Position numbers and translations under genes: made by a program
The notes under the pieces: model-generated
Told to the model about the DNA's origin: nothing
Database searches by the model: none
The model's input: the letters and a program-made list of their open reading frames with translations, nothing else
Assembly: GCA_030490835.1 (NCBI GenBank)
Contig: CM059971.1
Span: 42,642,012-42,706,011 of the forward strand
From: Annona cherimola
Taxonomy: Eukaryota; Streptophyta; Magnoliopsida; Magnoliales; Annonaceae
Direction: 5' to 3'
Length of the DNA: 64,000 bases
Shown here: in pieces, positions 48,346-56,769 of the stretch
How the letters are laid out: every line of letters begins with the position of its first letter
How positions within the stretch are numbered: the first letter of the stretch is position 1

Positions 48346-48522
48346 AGTCGACTTTGCCCTAGGCGAAGTCGACTTCGGTTCCCTGGAGTCGACTTCGTAC
48401 ATAGTGCGGAGTCGACTTCGACCCCGTGGAGTCGACTTTGCTGTCGAAGCGGAGTCGACTTCACTTTTCCCAAGTCGACTTGGCGGAGTCGACTTGGCTC
48501 CTATGGAGTCGACTTGACTCAT
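48346..48522 (-). repeat. Cluster of nine GTCGAC palindromes between pol and ORF3
   Basis: GTCGAC occurs nine times in about 175 bp, mostly as GGAGTCGACTT or AAGTCGACTT, spaced roughly 10-25 bp apart. It lies 45 nt past the pol stop and 300 nt before the ORF3 ATG. The same palindrome is repeated eight times in each LTR. Repeated palindromic motifs are a described trait of Sirevirus LTRs, but here a second cluster sits in the interior. Possible roles are protein binding, RNA structure or promoter activity for ORF3; none is shown. Confidence 0.9.
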
Positions 48523-48565
48523 CAGTTTACCTTTTTCAAATTTTGATTTCTTGTTTTAATTTTTC

Positions 48566-51500
48566 CTAATTTAGCTCTATCATCCCCATATCATTCCTAA
48601 TCTTGTAAAATGATTCTTTAGCTAGAGGTTTGGTAAAGATATCAGCAATTTGATCATCTGTTTTCACATATTCTAAGCACACATCATGATTTTCAACATG
48701 TTCACGAATAAAATGATGTCTTACATCAATATGTTTGGTTCTAGAATGCAATACTGGATTTTTAGTCAAACAAATTGCACTTGTATTATCACATCTAATA
48801 GGAATATCAACATAATCAATACCATAGTCTTTCAACTGTTGTTTCATCCAAAGTAGTTGGGCACAACAACTACCGGCGGCTATGTATTCGGCTTCCGCAG
48901 TAGATAGTGCAACACTTGTTTGTTTTCTTGAATGCCATGAAACTAGCATATGTCCAAGAAATTGACAAGTTCCACTGGTACTTTTTCTATCTACTTTATA
49001 TCCGGCAAAGTCTGCATCCGAATAGCCGATTAGATCAAAGGTTGACCCCTTTGGATACCATAGTCCAAGATTTGTAGTTTTTAACAAATATTTAAAAATT
49101 CTTTTTACAGTAAGTAGATGTGATTCTTTTGGACATGCTTGGAATCTAGAGCACATACAAACACTAAATAGGATATCGGGTCTAGAAGCAGTTAAGTATA
49201 ACAAGGATCCTATCATGCTTCTATAAAGTGTTTGATCGATACTTTTACCATTTTCGTCCGCATCGATCTTGATTGTAGAGCTCATTGGAGTATTTGCTCC
49301 TTTGCTATTTTGCATTCCAAACTTCTTGAGCATCTCTCTGGCGTATTTGGACTGATTTAGAAATATCCCTTCACTTTGTTGCTTGATTTGCAGTCCAAGG
49401 AAGAAATTTAATTCTCCCATCATACTCATTTCGAATTCGCTCTGCATTATCTTAGAAAACTCTTGACAAAGTTTTTCGTCAGTAGCACCAAATATTATGT
49501 CATCAACATAAATCTGCACAATTAAAATATTTTTATTTTTATATTTAATGAACAGAGTAGTGTCTACTTTCCCCTTTTGAAACTCATGGTCAATCAAAAA
49601 TTTATTCAATCTTTCATACCAAGCTCTTGGAGCTTGTTTTAGTCCATATAATGCTTTGGTCAATTTATAGACATACTTTGATTGATTCTTTTCTCCAAAG
49701 CCAGGGGGTTGTTCAACATATACTTCTTCATTCAGATAGCCATTCAAAAATGCACTTTTTACATCCATTTGAAACAATTTGAAATTCATATGAGAAGCAA
49801 ATGCTAGTAAAATACGTATGGCTTCTAATCTTGCCACGGGTGCATATGATTCTTCAAAATCAATTCCTTCTTCTTGGGAATACCCTTTGGCTACTAATCT
49901 TGCCTTGTTTCTAATTACGAGTCCGCTTTCATCTAATTTGTTCCTAAATATCCATTTAGTACCTATGATAGTGTGATTATTTGGTCTAGGAACTAAATGC
50001 CATACATTGTTCCTTTCGAATTGGTTTAGCTCTTCTTGCATTGCAATAATCCAATGTTCATCATTGAGAGCTTGTTCAATGGTATTTGGTTCAATTTTAG
50101 ATACAAAGGCATATTGACCATAAACGTTTTGTTTTGATCTTCTAGTTTTCACTCCTTCATATATATTTCCAATAACTTGCTCAATTGGATGGGCATTTTT
50201 GAACTTTAAATCAGTTGGAGGTTTATAAGAATCATTACCTTCACTTACCTCTTCCTCCATGAGATTTTCTGGCTTGAGCTCGAGTTCCTTTGGTTGTTCT
50301 TTACCTTTTGTCTCATCTGCATCACTTAGTTCATCTTCCTTTTTCGGAGTTTTGTTAATTTCATCAAATACAACGTGTATGGATTCTTCAATAATTTGGT
50401 TTCGTTTATTGAAAACTCTATATGCTTTGCTATTTGATGAATATCCAAGAAATATAGCCTCATCACTTTTAGCATCTAACTTTCCCAAGTTAGTTTTTCC
50501 ATTATTCAAAACATAACATGTACATCCAAAAGCATGAAAATAAGAAATATTTGGTTTCCTTCCTTTCCATAGTTCATATGGGGTCTTTTTCAAGATTGCT
50601 CGAATGGTAACACGGTTCAATACATGACAAGCTGTACTTACAGCTTCACCCCAAAATTTCTTGGATAGATTGCTCTCATTTAGCATAGTTCTAGCCATCT
50701 CTTGTATAGTTCTATTTTTCCTTTCTACTACTCCATTTTGTTGTGGAGTTCTTGGTGCAGAAAATGTGTGGTGAATTCCTTTTTCATTGCAAAATTCCAT
50801 GAATCGTTTGTTTTCGAATTCGCCACCATGATCGCTTCTTATGGTCACAATAGTACTTTGTTTTTCATTTTGCACCAAATTTACAAAAGTTGCAAATATA
50901 GAGAAGGCTTCATCTTTACTAGCTAAGAGAATTATCCATGTGAATCTTGAAAAATCATCAACTATGACAAATACATATTTCTTTCCACCAATGGTTAGAA
51001 TGTCGGATGGCCCGTATAGATCCATATGTAGCAATTCAAGTGGCTTAGTGGTGGAAATTTCCTTTTTGGTAGAGAAAGGCATCTTGGGTTGTTTTGATAA
51101 TTGACATGCCTTGCAAATCTTGTCTTTGTCATATTTCAATCTTGGTAATCCTTCTACCAAACTCTTTTTCCATAGGGTTTTTATGTTTCCCATGTTTATA
51201 TGTCCAAGCCTTTTATGCCAAACCCATGGATCATTATCAATGGCCATTAGACATTGACCATTCAATTCATCAAGTGAAACCAAATATACATTTCCATGTC
51301 TTTTACCACTAAACATGATATGCTCTCCATCAAATACATTACATATAGATGATTCAAACACAACTTTGTACCCTTTATCACATAATTGGCTAATGCTCAT
51401 TAAATTGTGTTTGAGTCCTTCAACAAACAAAACATCTTCCATGCATGCATTTGAAATACTATGTATATTTCCTTTACCTTTAATTTTACCTTTTTCATTA

Positions 51501-51650
51501 TTGCCAAAGGCAACCATTCCATCATTACAAGGCTTAAGTTTGTGAAACAAACTTCTTTCACCGGTCATATGCCTTGAGCAACCGCTATCCATAAACCATT
51601 CATTGTTTGCCTTTGCCTTAAGACATGTCTGAAAAATAAGCAAATAAATC
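48566..51650 (-). CDS. Pol polyprotein of the Sirevirus-type element
   Basis: About 1025 codons are open; no ATG begins the frame, so it must be made from gag mRNA by recoding or splicing. Counting from 51643: protease active site DSGCSRHM (19-26), integrase zinc finger H143, H148, C177, C180, and integrase catalytic D208, D271, E307 with 35 residues between the last two (D,D35E). Then come RT ([11 protein letters not shown] near 625-635, YVDD at 712-715), RNase H (SDADFAGYK near 875, STAEAEY near 914-920) and the C-terminal DIFTKPLA near 1001. Integrase before RT is the copia order. All catalytic residues I checked are present. The stop is TAG at 48566. Confidence 0.95.
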
Positions 51651-51872
51651 TTATCTTCTTGGTACCCATTTTATGGGTCCATTTGGGTTAGTAATATAGA
51701 TCATTCTTTGTTGTTTTAACTTTGAAAGCCCAAATCTTGTGTTTCTTGGAACCCAAACTAATTTTGCACCATGGTCATATAATTTCTTAAAATTACATTT
51801 GTAAGTTTTGTGCCCCATTTTATTGCAGAAATTACAAGCTATAGGTAATCTTGGAGTAGGCCTCCAAGTATG
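51651..51872 (-). CDS. Gag extension beyond an in-frame TAG, with second CCHC knuckle
   Basis: After the gag stop codon TAG (51875-51873) the same frame continues for about 73 codons to TAA at 51653-51651. It contains a perfect zinc knuckle [14 protein letters not shown] (C-x2-C-x4-H-x4-C) and the Sirevirus-like words [10 protein letters not shown]. Conservation of the knuckle shows that this was part of Gag. The TAG is probably a CAG-to-TAG change or a read-through codon. Its context TAG-CAT-ACT is close to, but not the same as, the known CAR-YYA leaky context. Pol then continues in the +1 frame. Confidence 0.8.
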   Translation of the reverse strand, partial: HTWRPTPRLPIACNFCNKMGHKTYKCNFKKLYDHGAKLVWVPRNTRFGLSKLKQQRMIYITNPNGPIKWVPRR

Positions 51873-53453
51873 CTATGGTTCCATTATTGGTCTTCTAGTC
51901 CATTTAAAATTTTTCTTTTGTGGCTTGTATATAGATGCATTTTTAGTTTGATGTTTCTCAAATATTTGTACATTTGATTTGCTACTTTCTCCTTGCTCAA
52001 ATGTATGATACCCAAGACCTCTTTTATGTGTTTGGGAGGTCATATTCAAAAACATTTTGACGCTTTCTCCTGGATTAGAGAACTTAGCTAATGATTCATT
52101 TAATGATTTGTTCTCCTTTTTTAGCAGATCATTTTCATCTTTCAATTTGTCTAATCTTTCTGCAAGTTTACCATTTACAATTATTGTTGCATCACATTGT
52201 CTTTTCTTAATTGTAAACTTGCTTCCTAATTTCTTGATTTCTTCATATAATGAATCATATGCAGTTTGTAGCTCATCTAATTCAGTACATTTGAGGCATT
52301 CTTGAAAGGAAGAAGAACTTGATTTAGAATGGGAGAGTTTGGAACTTACCTCTTCATCGCTTGTGCATTTTGTTGAGGTAATTCGTTCTTCTTGTTCGAT
52401 TTGTGCCATGCAGCAAATTCTTGCACATTCTTCCGCCTCGTTTTCGTCGGTTGAGGAATTACTCGTTGTAGATTCCTCATCGTTTACATACATGCCTCTA
52501 CCTTTGTACTTTTGGAATCTTTTGTTGTTCCTTCTATCCTTTCTTTGTTCGTTTGCCTTGCTTTCTTCGGGAGTTGGACATTGAGCTTGCATATGTCCCG
52601 AACCGCCGCATCGGTAGCATTTGGTTGGTTCTTTCTTCTTCTCTTTGGGAGTTCTTTCCTTGAAGCTTCTGAAATTTTTCCCTTTCCTCACAAATTTTCT
52701 GAAGCGTTTTGTGAGAAGGGCAATCTCATCGTCGTTTTGAGAAGAGGAGGTATCGTCAGTGTCTTGTGCGGCTTTCAAGGCGATTGCTCTTTTGCCCCTA
52801 TGTTGATCTTCATTTCTTCTTTTAATTAGCTCATGTGACATGAGTGAGCTAATTAAGTCTTCAAGCTTTAAAGTGTTTAGGTCTTTGGCTTCTTCTATTG
52901 CAGTGATCTTTGGAGTCCATGATTCCGGTAGAGCTCTTAAGATCTTCATAACCTGCTCAGATTCAGAAATAGCCTTTCCAAGACCTTTTAAAGCATTAGT
53001 GATTTTTGAGAATCTAGCGAACATTTCAGAAATATTTTCTGTTTCTAGCATTCTAAAATTCTCTAGTTCTCCAATCAAAATATTTCTTCTCGTCCCTTGG
53101 ACTTGAGAAGTTCCTTCATAGATAGAGGTTAGCGTGTCCCATATTTCTTTGGCGGTCAAGTAAGAGGATACTCTATCATATTCAGAAGCATTAAGAGCAC
53201 AAAATAAAGAGTTCATAGCTTTGGCGTTGCTCTTAACAATTCTTACTTCCTCATCGGTCCATTTGGAAGCTCTTTCATTGGTAGGCAAGGTTACTCCATC
53301 TTGGATAGCAATCCAAGAGTCCATGTCGGTAGCCATGATGAGTTGCTTCATACGAAGCTTCCAATATCCAAAATTGTTCCCGTCAAACAACGGTGGCCTT
53401 GTAAAGGATTGGCCTTCAGCAAAAGCGGGAACGGAAGTAGATTGGGATGCCAT
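51873..53453 (-). CDS. Gag of the Sirevirus-type element
   Basis: 526 codons from a true ATG at 53453, about 50 nt after the primer-binding site. Residues 15-215 form the copia Gag capsid-like region (RPPLFDGNNFGYWKLRM, EIWDTLTSIYEG, RILRALP-type motif). A CCHC knuckle CYRCGGSGHMQAQC lies at 279-292, followed by a basic and then an acidic Ser/Glu-rich region. A long coiled coil lies at about 395-460. Gag forms the particle that packages element RNA in the cytoplasm. The frame ends at a TAG that seems to cut off the final 70-80 residues, including a second knuckle. Confidence 0.93.
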   Translation of the reverse strand: MASQSTSVPAFAEGQSFTRPPLFDGNNFGYWKLRMKQLIMATDMDSWIAIQDGVTLPTNERASKWTDEEVRIVKSNAKAMNSLFCALNASEYDRVSSYLTAKEIWDTLTSIYEGTSQVQGTRRNILIGELENFRMLETENISEMFARFSKITNALKGLGKAISESEQVMKILRALPESWTPKITAIEEAKDLNTLKLEDLISSLMSHELIKRRNEDQHRGKRAIALKAAQDTDDTSSSQNDDEIALLTKRFRKFVRKGKNFRSFKERTPKEKKKEPTKCYRCGGSGHMQAQCPTPEESKANEQRKDRRNNKRFQKYKGRGMYVNDEESTTSNSSTDENEAEECARICCMAQIEQEERITSTKCTSDEEVSSKLSHSKSSSSSFQECLKCTELDELQTAYDSLYEEIKKLGSKFTIKKRQCDATIIVNGKLAERLDKLKDENDLLKKENKSLNESLAKFSNPGESVKMFLNMTSQTHKRGLGYHTFEQGESSKSNVQIFEKHQTKNASIYKPQKKNFKWTRRPIMEP

Positions 53454-53488
53454 TTTGATAAGATCTCTTTGGTAAACTCAAAAAGCCT

Positions 53489-53500
53489 GCTCTGATACCA
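53489..53500 (-). other. Primer-binding site (initiator tRNA-Met) of the Sirevirus-type element
   Basis: Minus-strand TGGTATCAGAGC begins 2 nt after the 5' LTR end at 53503 and is complementary to the 3' end of initiator tRNA-Met, the standard copia primer. Confidence 0.95.
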
Positions 53501-54229
53501 CTTGTTGGTCCCGAGTTAGTGGCAAAACCCAAGAGGGGAGGGGTGAATTGGGTTCTTTAAAAAATCTTTGGTAAATAAAGACTTAACCCTTTGAGTAATT
53601 AATCCCCTTTTGAAAAGAGCTAGAGAGCAATAAAGATAAAGCAGTAAAAAGAGATATAACACAAGATTTATAGTGGTTCGGGCAAACCTTCCCTACTCCA
53701 CTCTTCCAAGCTCACACTCTGTTGTGACTTGGGTTCCACTATGTATTCCACGAATACACTTAGAGTCACCGCTCTCTTCTAGATTTCAGCTCTAGGGGGC
53801 ATATACAACTAGAGCCACTTGCTCTCTTCTAGATTCTAGCTCTAGGGGGCATAAACAACTCACATGCAAAAGTAGGTGATGAGTCTCACTCCAATCACAC
53901 CCTACTTTGCATATACTTGATCTTAGCTACCCAAGCTAAATCAAGATTTATACAACAAGACAATTATATAAATGAAACTACACTTTACAGATTTGTGTAG
54001 GCAGATTTAGCTCGAGGAAGAAGTTGTAGAAGCAGCTTTGGATGAATATTGTTGAAGGCGCTAGCAACTTGAAGCTTTCTTCTTCCTTAGAATTTATACG
54101 AACCACTCAGAAATGGAGAAAAGCAAATAGGATTCCTTTCTAGATCTTCTTTTCTCTCTTTGGACTTTGTAGAGTATATAGTAGTGTCTTGTAATGTTCT
54201 TGTCTTTTTTCACGTTCATTTGAGGGTCC

Positions 54230-54236
54230 TTTTATA
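54230..54236 (-). promoter_or_regulatory. TATA box of the Sirevirus-type 5' LTR
   Basis: TATAAAA on the minus strand in CTCTATAAAAGGACC, about 990 bp into the LTR. Transcription of the element would start about 30 bp further, near 54200. The GTCGAC array (54332-55084) lies immediately upstream, as expected for an enhancer-like region. Confidence 0.75.
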
Positions 54237-54331
54237 GAGGGAAGAAAATATGAACGTTATGGAGGTGGTTGGTGCGCAATAAATGAACTACAACGTTCGA
54301 AAATTTGACCGTTATACCCAAGTCGAAGATG

Positions 54332-55084
54332 GAGTCGACTTGGCTTGCGACTTGGCAACCCAAGTCGCATCTGGAGTCGACTTCGTATGCGACTCCAGTT
54401 TTTCCAATTTCCCAAGTCTCAGTTATAGCCGACTTGGTTTCAGACTTCGACTTAACCTGCGATTTGGCTCGGGTTTTGCTGAAGCTGCTTTGATCTTCAA
54501 GTTGTGTTCTTCTATCTTGGATTGGTTTGATTCTTACTTAGATGATTCATGCATATTTGACTTATGTAGTCTTGATAGACATTGTTTGAATCATTCTTGT
54601 ATCTTTGTCTTTGAGCTTGATAGACTTGATTTGATGTAGTTCATGAATCTTGACTATGAATTGGACTCATTTGATCTTTATCTTGATTCTTTGGACTTGA
54701 TAAACCTGGTTTGAAGTCCTTCAGGCAATCATGCTTTGAGCTTGAATGTTATATTCTCTTGAATGGCTTGAAAAACTGCATCTTTGAAATCTGAATTCCT
54801 CAAGTCGCAGATGGAGTCGACTTGGCCTGCGACTTCACCCAAGTCGCTCATGGAGTCGACTTGGCCTGCGACTTGGGCAGCTTTGTGCCCCAAAATCAGC
54901 GCTGGACACTATTTTGCATTTGAAGTCGATAGCGAGGTCGACTTCGTCTGCGACTTGGGAACCCAAGTCGCATGTGGAGTCGACTTGACCTGCGACTTCA
55001 CTTGTGTCTTTTGAGGTTCTTTCTTAAGTCGATATTTGAGTCGACTTTGGGATCGACTTCATCCTAAGTCGAAGTCCAAGTCGA
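54332..55084 (-). repeat. GTCGAC palindrome array in the 5' LTR U3
   Basis: Eight GTCGAC hexamers, mostly in TGGAGTCGACTTGG or AAGTCGACTT context. They are interleaved with CAAGTCGCA and TGCGACTTGG, which pair as inverted repeats around them. The same array occurs in the 3' LTR at 45270-46022. Confidence 0.9.
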
Positions 55085-55722
55085 CTTGAGGTTCGACTTG
55101 GCCACCTGAGTTCTTTAAATCACTTAACAAACTCATTAGTACTCAAAATATACTCAAGTTAGTCTTTGTTGATCATCAAAACTCAGTATTTGATTAATTT
55201 GTTTTGTTTTGAAACATTGTTTCCAACAGTTTCTACGTCAAGTTATGACCACTTGAATTTATCTTTTGGATTTGGGATAAAATAATTAATTATCACCCTA
55301 ATCCCATCATGATTTCATTAATCCAATCCATTCATAAGATTGGACCCATCGTCGTGGGCTTACCTTTCAAATTTCATCGAAATCCGCCTTGTAGGCATCA
55401 AATTATGAATTTTTCATCATTTTTCACCTTAATTCCATAATTACACTTTAATCTCCATAAATTAAATCATGGTAATTAACATGATTATTCATGACACCTT
55501 GTCACCATTAAATTCTCATTAAGCCCCTCAGGTCATACCGACTACTTTGGGCTCCGGCGATTAAATTTGTAATCACCATTCCTAATTAAACCCTAATTGC
55601 AAAATAGCATTAAATCATAAAATCACCCATAAATCATTCAAAATTTCCATTTAATTCGCATATAAGTCACATGTACATATTCAATGCACACCGTTGAGTC
55701 CTACATAGGTTGAGGTTTCACA

Positions 55723-56769
55723 ATTCTCCCCTCCCCTTATAACAGGTTTCGTCCCGAAACCGTCTCTTCTTTGAATAATTTGGGTATTCCCTTCTGCTTC
55801 TTCTCTTAGTTTCCAAATATTCTTGCTTTCAGAATATTTGTCCCATTGAACATCAACACATTTAATTAAACATAGCTAACCTACATATAAAGAATTTTAC
55901 CTGTATTATTTTATCGATTTCCTCTACGGGTAGTGCATGCGTGGTTACATATTGGCAATTTATGATTAAATGATCATCATCAAAATCAAACTAAGTTATT
56001 GCCAAACTTTGTAAAATTTAATCCATACTTGTAACCACCTCATCCTCTTGCTCTCGTGACTCCATGCACATGTACCAGGTTCATAGAGGTAACCTGTCGG
56101 TTAGCTGCTTCTATTAACCTTGACAGAGCTGATCTTCCTTGCCTTTGCAACGTTTGTACCTTATTTGGACAATTCGGGGTGATGTGCCCTACCTGATTAT
56201 AAACATAACATCTTATACCAACTTTTATGGTATCATACCTATCATATCACATAGATATAGCTTATCATCTATTCACATAGATTTCATCTCATCTCATAGC
56301 TATCATCTCAATCACATAATTATCGTCTTGTCACGTAGACATATGATCTAATCTCATAAACATAGCTATCATATCACATGCATACATTTTATGCATTCAA
56401 AATCCTTATAGATAGTTATATCATCATAACTAATCATATCATGGTCATTATCAAAGCATCCACTCATAAAACAAAGTCTTAGCATCTTAACATGCCAATT
56501 CACACAATCGCAATCATGTGATATTATTCATCATCATAAAATTTACTACTATCATCATCATATATCATGCATCCTATCATGATAATCACTGATGCATTCC
56601 TCAAAAAATCATGCATATCATATTTAATCATTACACTTAAACTTTTCCACGCCTATTTACCAGTTCATGCTTTGATACCATTACTTGTGGTATCAGACCT
56701 ATCCTTTCAACATCCTTTATTTTCTCCTTCTCCCGCCTATTTACCAATCCTTGCTCTGATACCATTGCT
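55723..56769 (-). pseudogene. Interior of element A (right copy): gag knuckle to chromodomain end
   Basis: From the minus-strand 5' side: primer-binding site (56764-56753), about 0.5 kb of AT-rich leader, a damaged gag knuckle (56210-56169), and roughly 0.2 kb of unassigned codons. The end of the integrase chromodomain follows (about 55860-55750: VDVQW, KYSES, WKLREEAEG), then GAAACCTGTTATAAGGGGAGG before the 3' LTR. The chromodomain end aligns with the fragment at 20340-20430. Nearly all of gag and pol is missing, so one or more large deletions occurred before the duplication. Confidence 0.75.
56753..56764 (-). other. Primer-binding site of element A, right copy
   Basis: TGGTATCAGAGC on the minus strand, 5 nt from the 5' LTR end at 56770, as in the left copy at 890-901. 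Confidence 0.85.

Larger units (their letters stand above)
44441..55228 (-). mobile_element. Full-length Sirevirus-type Ty1/copia retrotransposon, very recent
   Basis: The element is 10,788 bp long. Both LTRs are 1726 bp (53503-55228 and 44441-46166) and I noticed one difference between them, near position 44531 versus 53593. An exact 5-bp duplication GTTTC flanks the element (44436-44440 and 55229-55233). Minus-strand order: 5' LTR, tRNA-iMet primer-binding site, gag with CCHC knuckles, protease-integrase-RT-RNase H (the copia order), a GTCGAC palindrome cluster, an extra ORF, polypurine tract and 3' LTR. The pol phrases FFLGLQIKQ and YLTASRPDI, and the presence of a third ORF, fit Sireviruses. 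One in-frame stop and one frame change lie between gag and pol. Confidence 0.95.
53503..55228 (-). repeat. 5' LTR of the Sirevirus-type element
   Basis: 1726 bp, identical in length to the 3' LTR, with one substitution noticed. In the sense direction U3 (about 990 bp) holds the eight GTCGAC palindromes, then the TATA box at 54236-54230, then R and U5. The U5 side has a direct repeat of about 45-50 bp (53773-53862). The near identity means that insertion was recent relative to every other LTR pair in the window. Confidence 0.95.
41480..55722 (-). repeat. 3' LTR of element A, split by the copia element
   Basis: The plus-strand parts are 41480-44440 and 55229-55722, together about 3.45 kb after removing one GTTTC duplication. 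The sequence runs from TGTAACGCCCC to GAGGTTTCACA. It matches the 5' LTR 56770-60243 along its length with scattered substitutions and small indels. The adjoining CTCCCCTCCCCTTAT at 55726 is the polypurine tract in reverse, which identifies this as the 3' LTR. Confidence 0.85.

Noticed and set aside
48520..48568. Read-through of the pol stop into ORF3
   Set aside because: ORF3 is in the pol frame, but a TGA follows nine codons after the pol TAG and a TAA soon after, so suppression of one stop cannot give a fusion.
50259..53495. Plus-strand ORFs of 62-105 codons opposite the copia gag and pol
   Set aside because: They are shadows of the true minus-strand coding frames.
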